From Mariniflexile gromovii (lineage in GTDB: Bacteria; Bacteroidota; Bacteroidia; Flavobacteriales; Flavobacteriaceae), in NCBI RefSeq assembly GCF_017814435.1, contig NZ_JAGJCB010000013.1, positions 55,951-119,950 on the forward strand: a stretch of DNA of 64,000 nt, in the 5' to 3' direction. A program made the translations under genes and the position numbers. Below, piece after piece: positions 35,099 through 44,837 of the stretch (within the stretch, counting starts at the first letter, position 1; every line of letters begins with the position of its first letter). The notes under the pieces were generated by a model that saw nothing but the letters and a program-made list of their open reading frames with translations, did no database searches and was not told the DNA's origin.

Positions 35099-35776
35099 TT
35101 AGGCTATTGCTATGGTAGCAACACTTATTTTTATGTTTTTTGCATGGTTCAATATGCTTATGCAAGCTTCTAAAGTAGCGCCTGTGGTAATAATATCATC
35201 AACCAGTAAAATATGTTTGTTTTCTATGGATTCGGGGTTTTTTATAGCAAACAATTCATCGGTATTGCTCCAACGTGCCAACCTACTTTTAATGGTTTGA
35301 GATTGGGTGTTGGTCACTTTTACAAGCACATCATCTACATATTGGGCATCCAAAGCTTTGGCAATTTGTTGCCCAAATTTGGCAACCTGGTTGTAACCCC
35401 GCTTTTTAAGCTTCTTTTTATGCAACGGCACAGGAACAACCATGTCAATAGATTGGTAAGCATCCAAAGTTTTTAGTTCACCACCAAGCCAATTTCCTAA
35501 GGTATATCCAATAGTTTCATAGCCTTTGTACTTCAAATTATGTACAAGTTGCTGTACCAATCCCTTTTTTTCAAACCTAAAAAGCGCCGTACCGTTTTCA
35601 ATTTCAGCACGTCCATAAAGCACTTTTTTAACCGCATCATCACCGTCCAAATGAAAATTGGTAACGGGCAAATCATGCCTGCAATTCACACAAATCGTAT
35701 CTTCATGGTCGTGCAATAAGTTAAGGCAAGCATAACATACTTTTGGGAATAGCAAATCGATTACAGGTTTAAGCAT
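35099..35776 (-). CDS. comF: ComF family phosphoribosyltransferase-like protein
   Basis: ComF is needed for DNA uptake in naturally competent bacteria. The 225-aa protein has an N-terminal zinc-binding region (VCYACLNLLHDHEDTICVNC), PLHKKKLKKRGYNQVAKFGQ, and the PRPP loop LLVDDIITTGATLEAC near 195. The ATG at 35776 is the right start. An in-frame ATG at 35848 would add 24 residues that are the translation of the repeat at 35797-35943. Confidence 0.92.
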   Translation of the reverse strand: MLKPVIDLLFPKVCYACLNLLHDHEDTICVNCRHDLPVTNFHLDGDDAVKKVLYGRAEIENGTALFRFEKKGLVQQLVHNLKYKGYETIGYTLGNWLGGELKTLDAYQSIDMVVPVPLHKKKLKKRGYNQVAKFGQQIAKALDAQYVDDVLVKVTNTQSQTIKSRLARWSNTDELFAIKNPESIENKHILLVDDIITTGATLEACISILNHAKNIKISVATIAIA

Positions 35777-35796
35777 AAAATAAATAATTATTGTTT

Positions 35797-35943
35797 GGGC
35801 GTTACCACAAGGGTCGGGCTTTCCGCTATATCTTTTGTTTTTTTTCATTCCAATAAAAGAAGGAATTCATCATATAAATATTGTCAGCCAAAGCGCATTT
35901 TTATGTGTAAAAAACAAAAGGATGCCGCTTCAATCCCTAACGC
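35797..35943 (+). repeat. Short palindromic repeat, copy 2 (GGGCGTTACC...CCCTAACGC family)
   Basis: It begins GGGCGTTACCACAAGGGTCG, continues GGCTTTCCGCTATATC as in copy 1, and ends AAAGGATGCCGCTTCAATCC then CTAACGC. The middle is about 60 bp longer than in copy 1. It lies between comF and glyS and produces a false N-terminal extension of the comF frame. Confidence 0.75.
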
Positions 35944-36009
35944 ATTTAAAAATAAGCAAATTCATAGGTAATTTTTACTAAAGAACGCATTTAGTTTGGT
36001 GCGGTTTTT

Positions 36010-36017
36010 TATTTTTG
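36010..36017 (+). promoter_or_regulatory. -7 promoter box directly before glyS
   Basis: TATTTTTG matches TAnnTTTG and ends only 4 nt before the ATG at 36022. The transcription start would fall on or next to the start codon, implying a leaderless mRNA. No normal -33 spacing is evident. Confidence 0.45.
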
Positions 36018-36021
36018 CACC

Positions 36022-37563
36022 ATGGCAAATAACGACGATCAATTTAAAAAAGTAATCTCTCACGCAAAGGAGTATGGTTACGTGTTTCAAAGTAGTGAAA
36101 TCTACGATGGATTAAGTGCAGTTTACGACTACGCACAAAATGGTGCAGAACTAAAGAAAAACATTCGCGACTACTGGTGGAAAGCCATGGTGCAAATGAA
36201 CGATAATATTGTAGGTATAGATGCAGCCATTTTTATGCATCCTACCACTTGGAAAGCTTCAGGGCACGTTGATGCGTTTAACGACCCGTTAATTGACAAT
36301 AAAGATTCCAAAAAACGCTACAGAGCCGATGTGTTAATAGAAGACTATTGCGCTAAAATTGAAGCAAAAATTGATAAAGAAGTTGAAAAAGCTGCCAAAC
36401 GTTTTGGTGATGCTTTCAATAAAGAAGAATTTGTTACAACAAACACCCGTGTTGTAGCATATCAAGAAAAAATAAATGCAACGCTTTCGCGTATGGCAAA
36501 ATCCTTGGAAAACGAAGATTTAGCCGATGTTAAAGCTTTAATAGAAGAACTGGAAATTGCCGACCCACTTACAGGTTCTAGAAACTGGACCGATGTAAAG
36601 CAATTCAATTTGATGTTCGGAACAAAACTAGGAGCATCTGCTGAAAACGCGATGGATTTATACCTGCGCCCTGAAACGGCTCAAGGTATTTTTGTTAACT
36701 TTTTAAACGTTCAAAAAACAAGCCGTTTAAAAATTCCTTTCGGCATTGCACAAACCGGTAAAGCCTTTAGAAATGAAATTGTGGCGAGACAATTTATTTT
36801 CAGAATGCGTGAGTTTGAACAAATGGAAATGCAGTTTTTCATCAAACCAGGAACCCAAAAAGAATGGTTTGAGCACTGGAAAGAAACCAGAATGAAATGG
36901 CATTTAAGCTTGGGCATGGGAACTGATAATTATCGTTTTCACGACCACGAAAAATTAGCACATTACGCGGATGCCGCTACCGATATTGAGTTTAAATTTC
37001 CATTCGGGTTTAAAGAATTGGAAGGGATTCACTCTAGAACCGATTTCGATTTATCGCAACACGAAAAATATTCAGGTAAAAAATTACAGTATTTTGACCA
37101 TGAAGACAATGCGAGTTACACCCCATATGTATTAGAAACGTCTATTGGTTTAGACCGTATGTTTTTAGCGGTTTTCTCAAACTCTTTGGTTGAAGAGGAG
37201 TTAGAAAACAACACCACACGTACCGTTTTAAAATTACCAGCAGTTTTAGCGCCAATTAAGGCTGCCGTATTGCCATTGGTTAAAAAGGATGGTTTACCGG
37301 AAATAGCCAAACAAATTGTAGATGATTTGAAATGGGATTTCAACGTAGACTATGATGAAAAAGATGCCGTAGGGCGTCGTTACAGAAGGCAAGATGCCAA
37401 CGGAACACCGTTTTGTATTACTGTAGACCACGATACTTTAGAAAACAACACCGTTACCATTCGTCATAGAGACTCCATGGAGCAAGAACGTGTGAAAATT
37501 GAAGATTTAAGAGATATTATCAAGCAAGAAGTGGATGTACGCTCTTGGTTAATGAAAATGTAA
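36022..37563 (+). CDS. glyS: Glycine--tRNA ligase (single-chain, alpha2 type)
   Basis: It charges tRNA(Gly). The 513-aa protein is the eukaryote/archaeal-like class II GlyRS. It has FQSSEIYDGLSAVYDYAQNG near 18, motif 2 AFRNEIVARQFIFRMREFEQ near 250, LETSIGLDRMFLAVF (motif 3) and a C-terminal anticodon-binding domain (VDYDEKDAVGRRYRRQDANG). The ATG at 36022 follows a promoter box almost directly. Terminator at 37597-37628. Confidence 0.97.
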   Translation: MANNDDQFKKVISHAKEYGYVFQSSEIYDGLSAVYDYAQNGAELKKNIRDYWWKAMVQMNDNIVGIDAAIFMHPTTWKASGHVDAFNDPLIDNKDSKKRYRADVLIEDYCAKIEAKIDKEVEKAAKRFGDAFNKEEFVTTNTRVVAYQEKINATLSRMAKSLENEDLADVKALIEELEIADPLTGSRNWTDVKQFNLMFGTKLGASAENAMDLYLRPETAQGIFVNFLNVQKTSRLKIPFGIAQTGKAFRNEIVARQFIFRMREFEQMEMQFFIKPGTQKEWFEHWKETRMKWHLSLGMGTDNYRFHDHEKLAHYADAATDIEFKFPFGFKELEGIHSRTDFDLSQHEKYSGKKLQYFDHEDNASYTPYVLETSIGLDRMFLAVFSNSLVEEELENNTTRTVLKLPAVLAPIKAAVLPLVKKDGLPEIAKQIVDDLKWDFNVDYDEKDAVGRRYRRQDANGTPFCITVDHDTLENNTVTIRHRDSMEQERVKIEDLRDIIKQEVDVRSWLMKM

Positions 37564-37565
37564 TC

Positions 37566-37587
37566 AATTCCCGCGAAGGTGGGAATC
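37566..37587. repeat. Small palindrome after glyS
   Basis: ATTCCCGC and GTGGGAAT flank GAAG as an imperfect inverted repeat of the type scattered between flavobacterial genes. It lies just before the glyS terminator. Confidence 0.45.
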
Positions 37588-37596
37588 TCATAATAT

Positions 37597-37628
37597 AAAA
37601 ACCCAAGCATAATTTGTTTGGGTTTTTT
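37597..37628 (+). terminator. Terminator after glyS
   Basis: AAAACCCAA and TTGGGTTTT pair around an 11-nt loop, followed by more Ts. Confidence 0.8.
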
Positions 37629-37656
37629 GTTATGAACATATTTGTATGTCAATCAA

Positions 37657-38574
37657 TCAGTTGTTAATTGAGCTTATGCTCTTCAGAATTTTTATTGCGT
37701 TTTCATTATTTGGGTTTAGCCCAATTGATTTTTTGTAATTTTCAATGGCAGCTTCTTTATTTCCCATTTTTAAAAGACATTCCGCGTAACTATCATAGGT
37801 GTTGAAGGCGTTAGGGTATAATTTAATGTTAAGTTTAAATATCTTTAATGCATCTTCATCCTTTTGTTTCTTCATTAGTGCATAGCCAAAGCTATTTAGT
37901 CCTTTTTCTGAAATGTCATGTATTGGGTCGTTCTTGTCTTCATTTTCAATAATTTCAATAATACTTTCAATTGATTTACTGTTTATTAGTTCAATCAATT
38001 TAGTTCTGTTCATGGCTTTGACTCTTTCTTTTTGTTCTGCTAAAGTAGGAACGCCATATTTTAGTCTTTCATAATCAGAAATTTTCGTTGTATCTATTTC
38101 TGCCGATTCCCAAGGTGCATCTGGCCCTTTTCTGTAGTATTGTGTTCCATAAATTTGAGGTTTATCCATACTAAGTAAGTGTCTGTCAATAGCTGCTGCT
38201 AAAAGCCATTTGTTTGTAGTTGAATCTAAGTCAACAGATTTTTTCATAAATTCTACTGCCATGCGATAATGGGTTGAATCTAAACCGTGTTGGAAAATCA
38301 TAGCAGCATTTTTATAATCTAAAGAGGTGCGGACTTTGTTTGAATCTAATAATTGAATAACTCTAATCCTTCTTAAACTATCATTCTTACCTAATAATTC
38401 CCAATCTACATCGTCATAATTTCCACTTCTGTCTAATTGGTCTTTTTTGTATATTTCAATTAATTCTAAGTTGTCGCTAAACGCTTCTGCTGAATTGAAT
38501 GTTTGTTTTTTAGTTTTGCAAGAGATGGTAATTATAATAATTGAAATAATGGCTATTTGTTTCGATATTTTCAT
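37657..38574 (-). CDS. Lipoprotein with DUF6624-like and TPR regions
   Basis: A 305-aa predicted lipoprotein: the signal MKISKQIAIISIIIITISC ends at the lipobox Cys. Residues about 45-165 (DQLDRSGNYDDVDWELLGKN through HLLSMDKPQIYGTQYY) resemble DUF6624. The C-terminal 80 residues form two TPR units (GYALMKKQKDEDALKIFKLN, YAECLLKMGNKEAAIENYKK). Function unknown; the TPRs suggest a protein partner. Standing alone between glyS and the DUF423 gene. Confidence 0.75.
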   Translation of the reverse strand: MKISKQIAIISIIIITISCKTKKQTFNSAEAFSDNLELIEIYKKDQLDRSGNYDDVDWELLGKNDSLRRIRVIQLLDSNKVRTSLDYKNAAMIFQHGLDSTHYRMAVEFMKKSVDLDSTTNKWLLAAAIDRHLLSMDKPQIYGTQYYRKGPDAPWESAEIDTTKISDYERLKYGVPTLAEQKERVKAMNRTKLIELINSKSIESIIEIIENEDKNDPIHDISEKGLNSFGYALMKKQKDEDALKIFKLNIKLYPNAFNTYDSYAECLLKMGNKEAAIENYKKSIGLNPNNENAIKILKSISSINN

Positions 38575-38808
38575 TTGCTTGCCTTATAATGTTGAAATAT
38601 AAATGTAGTAATTTAGTTTCAAACTAAAACTAAAAATACTACAATATTATTTCAGAGTAGATTTCGATTAAAAGTGAAATAATAAATATGTTGCTTTGAG
38701 AGTGGATTTTCCACAACCAACAATCAAAATCTTTCGCATAGTGGGATTTGTTAAGTAATTTTGTAAGAACTCAATGAATGAAAGGTATTTATTAAACAAC
38801 ATGCAACT

Positions 38809-39195
38809 ATGAACAAAGCAATATTAATTACAGCCTCAGTTTTAGGAATCACAAGTGTTATTTTAGGGGCGTTTGGTGCACATGGCTTGAAAGAATTAAT
38901 CACTCCAGAAGCACAACAAACTTTTGAGACAGGGGTGCGCTACCAAATGTATCATGCCATTTTGCTGTTGTTTGTGGGCACTACGGTGCATGTGAGGCTT
39001 AAATTCAAAAAGCAAATTTATTTCTTTACATTGATAGGCATCGTGTTGTTTTCGGGATCCATATATGGGTTGGCAACAAATGCATTAACCACCTTCGATT
39101 TTAAAATCATAGGGTTTATAACACCCATTGGCGGATTGCTTCTAATAATTTCATGGACACTCCTATTTGTTAATTTCTTAAAAATGAAACATTAG
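38809..39195 (+). CDS. DUF423 membrane protein
   Basis: A 128-aa protein with four predicted helices. The N-terminus (SVLGITSVILGAFGAHGLKE) and GVRYQMYHAILLLFVG are typical of DUF423 (YgdD-like) proteins. Function unknown. A TAATTTTG promoter-like box lies at 38756-38763, 45 nt before the ATG. Confidence 0.9.
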   Translation: MNKAILITASVLGITSVILGAFGAHGLKELITPEAQQTFETGVRYQMYHAILLLFVGTTVHVRLKFKKQIYFFTLIGIVLFSGSIYGLATNALTTFDFKIIGFITPIGGLLLIISWTLLFVNFLKMKH

Positions 39196-39222
39196 AATAA
39201 GAAAAATTTAAAAATATTATTA

Positions 39223-39230
39223 TATTTTTG
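39223..39230 (+). promoter_or_regulatory. -7 promoter box of pckA
   Basis: TATTTTTG, a TAnnTTTG match 26 nt before the pckA ATG. Confidence 0.5.
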
Positions 39231-39256
39231 CATTAAACATAATTTAACTACGTGTT

Positions 39257-40873
39257 ATGATAAACAATGACCAGATTACGAAGACGATTTCGTTGGAAAA
39301 ATATGGAATAAAAAATGCAAAAATTAACTATCAATTATCGCCAGAACAACTTCATGATATTGCTATAGAAAAAGGTCAAGGTGTTGAGGCATCTTCAGGC
39401 GCTTTAGCAGTTAATACAGGTGAATTTACAGGACGTTCCCCAAAAGACCGATTTATTGTTGAAGATGCCATTACCAAAGACAAAGTTTGGTGGGGCAATA
39501 TCAACATCCCTTTCGATGCCGATAAGTTTGATGCTTTATATAATAAAGTGGCAGATTATTTATCAAACAAAGAAATTTTTGTGCGCGATTGTTATGCCTG
39601 TGCCGATGAAGATTACAGATTAAACATTCGTGTTATTAACGAATATCCTTGGAGCAACCAATTTGCATACAACATGTTTTTGCGCCCAACGGATGAGGAG
39701 TTAAAAAACTTCGAATCGGAATGGACCGTGGTAAACGCACCTGGGTTTATGGCAAATCCAGAGGTTGATGGAACACGCCAACATAATTTCGCTATTTTAA
39801 ACTTCACTAAAAAAATAGCGCTTATTGGCGGCACGGGTTATACCGGTGAAATTAAAAAAGGTATTTTTTCCGCATTGAATTTTATCCTGCCCGTATATAA
39901 AAACACCTTGCCCATGCATTGCAGTGCCAATGTGGGGAAAGATGGCGATACGGCTATTTTCTTCGGGTTATCTGGTACAGGAAAAACAACCCTTTCTACC
40001 GACCCCAATAGAAGTTTGATTGGTGATGATGAGCATGGTTGGACTGCCGAAAATACCGTTTTCAATTTTGAAGGCGGATGTTATGCCAAAGTGATCAATC
40101 TTTCAAAAGATAACGAACCTGAAATTTATGATGCCATTAAAAAAGGCGCCATTCTTGAAAATGTTATTTTAGATGAAAAGGGCAACGTTAAGTTTGAAGA
40201 TACTTCCATTACACAGAATACAAGGGTGAGTTATCCTATAAATCATATCGAGAATATTCAAATACCTTCCATTGGGAAGAACCCAAAAAACATTTTCTTT
40301 TTAACAGCCGATGCTTTTGGGGTATTGCCTCCCATTTCAAAGTTAACGCCAAGTCAGGCAGCCTATCATTTTATTTCGGGTTATACCGCCAAAGTAGCAG
40401 GAACCGAAGCGGGAGTTTTAGAGCCAACACCTAATTTTTCGGCGTGTTTTGGAGCGCCTTTTATGCCCTTGCATCCTGCGAAATATGCGGAAATGTTAAG
40501 TAATAAAATGATAGAGTCTGGTGTAAATGTGTGGTTGGTAAATACGGGATGGACAGGTGGTCCTTACGGCGTAGGGACTCGAATGAAATTAAAATATACC
40601 CGAGCCATGATTAATGCGGTGCTGAATGGCGATTTAGGTTTGTATAATTATGATGATTATCACATCCATTCCGTATTTGGCGTGGCGCAACCAAGAGAAT
40701 GCCCAGGCGTTCCAACCAGTGTGTTAAGCCCAAGAGCCACATGGAACGATGATGAAGCCTATTATACCACAGCCTTTAAACTTACCAATGCATTTCGTGA
40801 AAATTTCAGGAAATTTGAAGCTTATGCCAGTGAGGAAATAAGACGAGGCGGACCGCAACGTTATGCCTTTTAA
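39257..40873 (+). CDS. pckA: Phosphoenolpyruvate carboxykinase (ATP)
   Basis: It converts oxaloacetate to PEP with ATP, the first step of gluconeogenesis. The 538-aa protein has ALAVNTGEFTGRSPKDRFIV near 49, the kinase loop FFGLSGTGKTTLSTDP near 235, the metal-binding LIGDDEHGW and the R-loop GVGTRMKLKYTRAM. Length is typical of the ATP-dependent bacterial form. Monocistronic. Confidence 0.98.
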   Translation: MINNDQITKTISLEKYGIKNAKINYQLSPEQLHDIAIEKGQGVEASSGALAVNTGEFTGRSPKDRFIVEDAITKDKVWWGNINIPFDADKFDALYNKVADYLSNKEIFVRDCYACADEDYRLNIRVINEYPWSNQFAYNMFLRPTDEELKNFESEWTVVNAPGFMANPEVDGTRQHNFAILNFTKKIALIGGTGYTGEIKKGIFSALNFILPVYKNTLPMHCSANVGKDGDTAIFFGLSGTGKTTLSTDPNRSLIGDDEHGWTAENTVFNFEGGCYAKVINLSKDNEPEIYDAIKKGAILENVILDEKGNVKFEDTSITQNTRVSYPINHIENIQIPSIGKNPKNIFFLTADAFGVLPPISKLTPSQAAYHFISGYTAKVAGTEAGVLEPTPNFSACFGAPFMPLHPAKYAEMLSNKMIESGVNVWLVNTGWTGGPYGVGTRMKLKYTRAMINAVLNGDLGLYNYDDYHIHSVFGVAQPRECPGVPTSVLSPRATWNDDEAYYTTAFKLTNAFRENFRKFEAYASEEIRRGGPQRYAF

Positions 40874-40906
40874 AACATAAAGGATCTATCTGAAAAGTGT
40901 GTTTTT

Positions 40907-40990
40907 TCGTCATTGCGAGGTACGAAGCAATCTCTTCAGGCTAACTTCAATTTGAAAGATTACGTTGTCGTGCCTCCTCGTTATGACGAC
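40907..40990. repeat. CGTCATTGCGAGG repeat element, full copy
   Basis: The ends TCGTCATTGCGAGG and CCTCGTTATGACGA form an imperfect inverted repeat enclosing about 56 bp. Partial relatives are at 12803-12837 and 62518-62538. It lies between the convergent pckA and the BspA-like gene and may help to end both. Confidence 0.7.
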
Positions 40991-41022
40991 TAATTTTAAC
41001 TTTTTAGAAAGCTTCGTGGCAC

Positions 41023-43887
41023 CTATCTAACCAAGCTAAAATGCCCCTTTAGGGTTCTGCCATCGTTATAGGTTATAAAATACCAATAATCGTTCACGGG
41101 CATTGACTTTCCATTAAAATTTCCGTCCCAACCTTCAGAGATTTCGTTTATGGTCTTTATCAATTTTCCGTAGCGATCAAAAATATGCACGCTCAGGATG
41201 TTGTCCAATGGGTTGGGTACCGTCCAAATATCGTTCCTACCGTCGTTATTTGGGGTAAAGAATTTAGGGAAAGCGTTTTTTTCATTTCCGTTTACAAACA
41301 TTTCCGTTGTAAAGTATTCTTCGGAGCAATCCGTAGCATCGCCATCTAAATTGTACGGGATGATACGTACATACACCACCGTGTTTTCGGGTAAATGTGT
41401 TGGAAAACTGTAACCGGTCGTATTGCCAACATCCAAGGTATTCAATATGTCAGAACCTCCCGAAGTTGTCCCAACGCTCAATGTGTAACCAGTGGTATCT
41501 GCAGCAGGGTTCCAAGTCAAAGAGGTATTAACGGGTACATTGGTAGCACCCGATAACGGAGCGGATAGCATGGTGCAGCTTGGTAAAACGATAAAGCTTT
41601 CGGTGGTAAAGGAAGCTTCTGTACAATCATCAAGTTCGTTCTGTGTATTGTACGGTATTATCCGCACATAAATAGTGGTGTGTTCGGGCAAATCGTCGGG
41701 TAAGTTGTAAATGGTTTTGTTGCCCACATCAAAAGCATTTAAAATATCGGTACCTCCCGGAACGGTTCCCACGCTTAATTTATAGCCTTTGGCATTGGGG
41801 GCAAAATCCCAAGAAATGTTGGTGCCAACAGGTACGTTGGTGGCGTTTGGCAAAGGCAACAACAGGGTAGTACATGCCAATTGTGGCGCTATGGATAGTT
41901 TAAATGCCTGCTCTTCGGCACAGCCTGCAATTTCCTTGTCAAAAATATAAAGCGTAACGGGGTATGCGCTGAAGTCCTCAAAAAGGATGATATCACCAGC
42001 CTTATAAGCCTTTCCTTTTCCGTTGGGCTGTGTATAATACTGTTCGCTTCCCGAAAGGCCATATCCGGTAATGGGGGGCAGTGTATAGCTGCCGGTTGCA
42101 AACTGCCAACTTAGAGTGTTTATGTAAAAAGCGGCGCTCCCACCATCGGTAATTGTCCAATTATCGGTTGGTCTTGAAAAATCCCGAGTCCAATTGCCGC
42201 TGCTCATCATGTTTTCCCTAGCGGCGGTTCCTGCGCAATACTTGCTGTTGCCCCCATGAAAATTAACATTGTGCTGTAAATCAATCTTGTCCCAACCAAT
42301 AAGTAGGGCATCGTAATTGGCAATGGATAGGGTAACCCCAGCAAACATATTTGCCATATTGGTAACGTTTATAACGTTCCAGCGGCCTAGGTTTTGGTCA
42401 AAAGAAATGGCGTTGGCGAACATACTTTCCATAGTAACAACATTGGTTACGTTCCAGTTGCCAATGTCCTGGTTAAAGGACGTAGCATTGGCGAACATAT
42501 CTGTCATGTCTATAACATTCCCCACGTTCCAATTGCCTATATTTTGGTTAAAGGAAGTGGCTCCCGAAAACATATTCAACATTAAAGTAACATTGCCCAT
42601 GTTCCACCTGCCAATATCCTGGTTGAATGAGGTAGCGTTTGTAAACATACTGTGCATGGAGATTATATTGCTAACGTTCCATTGGCTAATATCTTGATTG
42701 AAGGATGTAGCTCCAGAAAACATGGCGTTTAGATTGTTTACATTTCCAACATCCCAAAAACCAATGTCTTGATTGAATGCTTCTGCTCCAAAAAACATCA
42801 TGGTCATATTAGTTACATTGGCGACATCCCAAATGCCGATATCCTGATTGAATGAGTCAGCATCTGCAAACATACCAAACATATCAACTACTTTACTCAC
42901 GTCCCAACTACCAATGTCTTGATTAAATGATTTTCCTCCTGCAAACATTTCTTGCATATAGACCACATTGCTTGTGTCCCAACCGCTTATATCTTGATTA
43001 AATGTCATAGGGTAAATATTGGCTGGGGTAGGTGGTACAAACATCCCGCTTGAAAACATCGCATACATGTTAGTTACTTTGCTTACATCCCAACCACCAA
43101 TATCTTGATTGAATGATATAGCTCCAAAAAACATCCCAGACATATTGGTAACCTTGCTTACATCCCAATCACCTATATATTGGTTAAATGAAGTGGCATT
43201 GGAAAACATCCAACTCATATTAGTCACATTACTGACATCCCAACGACCAATATCTTGATTAAAGAATGACTTAGTAGGGTATTCAAAATAAAACATTTCG
43301 GACATGTCGGTTACATTGCTCACATCCCAACCGCCAATATCCTGATTGAAATTTGTGGCATACGAAAACAATCCGGACATGTTGGTAATGTTGCTTACAT
43401 CCCAATTATCAATATAAGAATTGAACTTAATGGCGCCAAAAAACATACGCTGCATGCTTTTTACATTGCTTAGGTTTGGCGTATCGGTAAAGTTGCCCTG
43501 TAAATTACGGCACCCTGCAAAAGCGTTTTCCATAGAGGCCCAAGCATTGTTTCCCCATTGTTCTATGGTCAATAGTTTGTCCTTATCGCCTAGATCAAAA
43601 AAATAAATCCTGGGGAAGGTGCCTGTAATGCTTACCGTGTAAGTGCCTGGTGTTGCATAGGTATGGGTAGCACGACCTGTATGGGTAGTTATGTTGCCAT
43701 CGCCCCAATCTACCGTGTAGTTGTAGGTTTCAGTAGCAAAGGTTGGTATAATGATTTGGTTATTGGCAGATTCTCCGGGGTTGTCTGTTTTCCAAGTGGT
43801 AATGAATGGCGTGGTGCCACCATAGGTTTTTGTGACTAAAAAAAAGAAAGTCAAAAAAAGAAAACAGAAAACACCTCTTTTGTACAT
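41023..43887 (-). CDS. Giant BspA-type repeat surface protein, T9SS type B secreted
   Basis: A 954-aa secreted protein. The signal peptide is [21 protein letters not shown]-like strand ([20 protein letters not shown]) is followed by fourteen DUF285 repeats of the form FNQDIGxWDVSNVTxMxxMF. Two tandem FN3-like modules ([20 protein letters not shown] and [20 protein letters not shown]) follow, then a type B C-terminal sorting domain ([32 protein letters not shown]). It should be exported by the type IX system to the surface or medium. An adhesin role is a family-based inference. Confidence 0.9.
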   Translation of the reverse strand: MYKRGVFCFLFLTFFFLVTKTYGGTTPFITTWKTDNPGESANNQIIIPTFATETYNYTVDWGDGNITTHTGRATHTYATPGTYTVSITGTFPRIYFFDLGDKDKLLTIEQWGNNAWASMENAFAGCRNLQGNFTDTPNLSNVKSMQRMFFGAIKFNSYIDNWDVSNITNMSGLFSYATNFNQDIGGWDVSNVTDMSEMFYFEYPTKSFFNQDIGRWDVSNVTNMSWMFSNATSFNQYIGDWDVSKVTNMSGMFFGAISFNQDIGGWDVSKVTNMYAMFSSGMFVPPTPANIYPMTFNQDISGWDTSNVVYMQEMFAGGKSFNQDIGSWDVSKVVDMFGMFADADSFNQDIGIWDVANVTNMTMMFFGAEAFNQDIGFWDVGNVNNLNAMFSGATSFNQDISQWNVSNIISMHSMFTNATSFNQDIGRWNMGNVTLMLNMFSGATSFNQNIGNWNVGNVIDMTDMFANATSFNQDIGNWNVTNVVTMESMFANAISFDQNLGRWNVINVTNMANMFAGVTLSIANYDALLIGWDKIDLQHNVNFHGGNSKYCAGTAARENMMSSGNWTRDFSRPTDNWTITDGGSAAFYINTLSWQFATGSYTLPPITGYGLSGSEQYYTQPNGKGKAYKAGDIILFEDFSAYPVTLYIFDKEIAGCAEEQAFKLSIAPQLACTTLLLPLPNATNVPVGTNISWDFAPNAKGYKLSVGTVPGGTDILNAFDVGNKTIYNLPDDLPEHTTIYVRIIPYNTQNELDDCTEASFTTESFIVLPSCTMLSAPLSGATNVPVNTSLTWNPAADTTGYTLSVGTTSGGSDILNTLDVGNTTGYSFPTHLPENTVVYVRIIPYNLDGDATDCSEEYFTTEMFVNGNEKNAFPKFFTPNNDGRNDIWTVPNPLDNILSVHIFDRYGKLIKTINEISEGWDGNFNGKSMPVNDYWYFITYNDGRTLKGHFSLVR

Positions 43888-44139
43888 TTTGATTTAACGT
43901 CTTTTAATCAAAGATTAATGTTGGATAATATTATAAAAAAAAGTGGTTGGTTGTAGTGTATTGAATTAAATAACTATAAAAAAATTCTTTATAAGTTCCA
44001 TCAAGGATAGGTGTAGTGATATCGATACATATTCCTTTCTTCAAAATTTTTTAAATTAAATAATAGAATAAATAAAATTTATGTGAAACGTATATGAGAA
44101 AGCCATAGGCTAGAAAGGCTAGGTATTCTATGTGTGTTT
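43888..44139. other. AT-rich gap upstream of the BspA-type gene
   Basis: Together with the terminator at 44140-44182 this fills the 313 bp between two minus-strand genes. I see no ORF, RNA gene or clear promoter box; it presumably holds the promoter for the 954-aa surface protein. Confidence 0.4.
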
Positions 44140-44182
44140 CTAAAAATAATAGCCATATGGAAAAGAATATGGCTATTGTTTT
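44140..44182 (-). terminator. Terminator of the small secreted protein gene
   Basis: AATAGCCATAT and ATATGGCTATT form an 11-bp stem; read on the minus strand it is followed by ATTTTTAG. Confidence 0.7.
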
Positions 44183-44200
44183 TAAGTTGCAAATATTATA

Positions 44201-44674
44201 TTAGTTTCCAGTGTAACTAATATAATATTTGGCACTTGCAGTTGCCATATTACTTGAATCGTAAAGTTCTAAATTAAAAGATAGATTAGATCCATTTTGT
44301 ATGGTAATAGTTTTTGTTACAGTTTGTACGGGACCATAGGACCATTCTCCATTCAAATAATTTCCTCCTTCTATATAATTGTAATTATAGTCATCATACA
44401 CATAACTATAGCATTCAGCATCAGGATCACTAAGAGTAGTTTCGATTTTAATTGTGACAGTAATAGTTGACGCCCCTGAGGCATTTATGCCAATCAAATA
44501 TTGTTCAGGGTCAACAGACCAGTAAGGATGATCTCCTGTAATAGAGCTTTCAACGATAAGTGTTTCAGACATAGAAGGGGCATAAAAGAATTCGTCAACA
44601 GGTCTGCTAGATTGTGCATAAATATTAACTCCTGTAAAGAGCGATAACACTAGAAATGCAAATAATTTTTTCAT
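44201..44674 (-). CDS. Small secreted protein of unknown function
   Basis: A 157-aa protein with signal peptide MKKLFAFLVLSLFTGVNIYA. The mature part is beta-rich and Tyr/Ser/Thr-rich (ECYSYVYDDYNYNYIEGGNY, GASTITVTIKIETTLSD) and ends KYYISYTGN. There is no recognisable sorting domain or lipobox. I do not recognise the family. It stands alone between the BspA-type gene and hemD. Confidence 0.65.
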   Translation of the reverse strand: MKKLFAFLVLSLFTGVNIYAQSSRPVDEFFYAPSMSETLIVESSITGDHPYWSVDPEQYLIGINASGASTITVTIKIETTLSDPDAECYSYVYDDYNYNYIEGGNYLNGEWSYGPVQTVTKTITIQNGSNLSFNLELYDSSNMATASAKYYISYTGN

Positions 44675-44786
44675 AATTTTAAAGGTTTAGATTAATATAT
44701 AATTTTTATAAACTTACAAAAACAGTAAGTATAAGATTATAGATTAATAACCAAAATCTATAAATTAAAGTTCTTTTTATAATAAA

Positions 44787-44818
44787 AAAAAGCCCGATTT
44801 CTTTAAATCGGGCTTTTG
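44787..44818. terminator. Strong bidirectional terminator between hemD and the small secreted gene
   Basis: AAAAGCCCGATTT and AAATCGGGCTTTT form a perfect 13-bp stem flanked by A and T runs. It lies 20 nt beyond the hemD stop on the minus strand. Confidence 0.88.
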
Positions 44819-44837
44819 ATATAAATCTTAATGAAGC

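Noticed and set aside
42317..42697. Repetitive plus-strand open frame of 126 aa
   Set aside because: It is the antisense of the DUF285 repeat array; its repeats mirror the real protein repeats.
41023..43887. Regularly spaced direct repeats that could suggest a CRISPR array
   Set aside because: The spacing follows protein repeats in one long frame, copies are divergent, and there are no unique spacers or cas genes.
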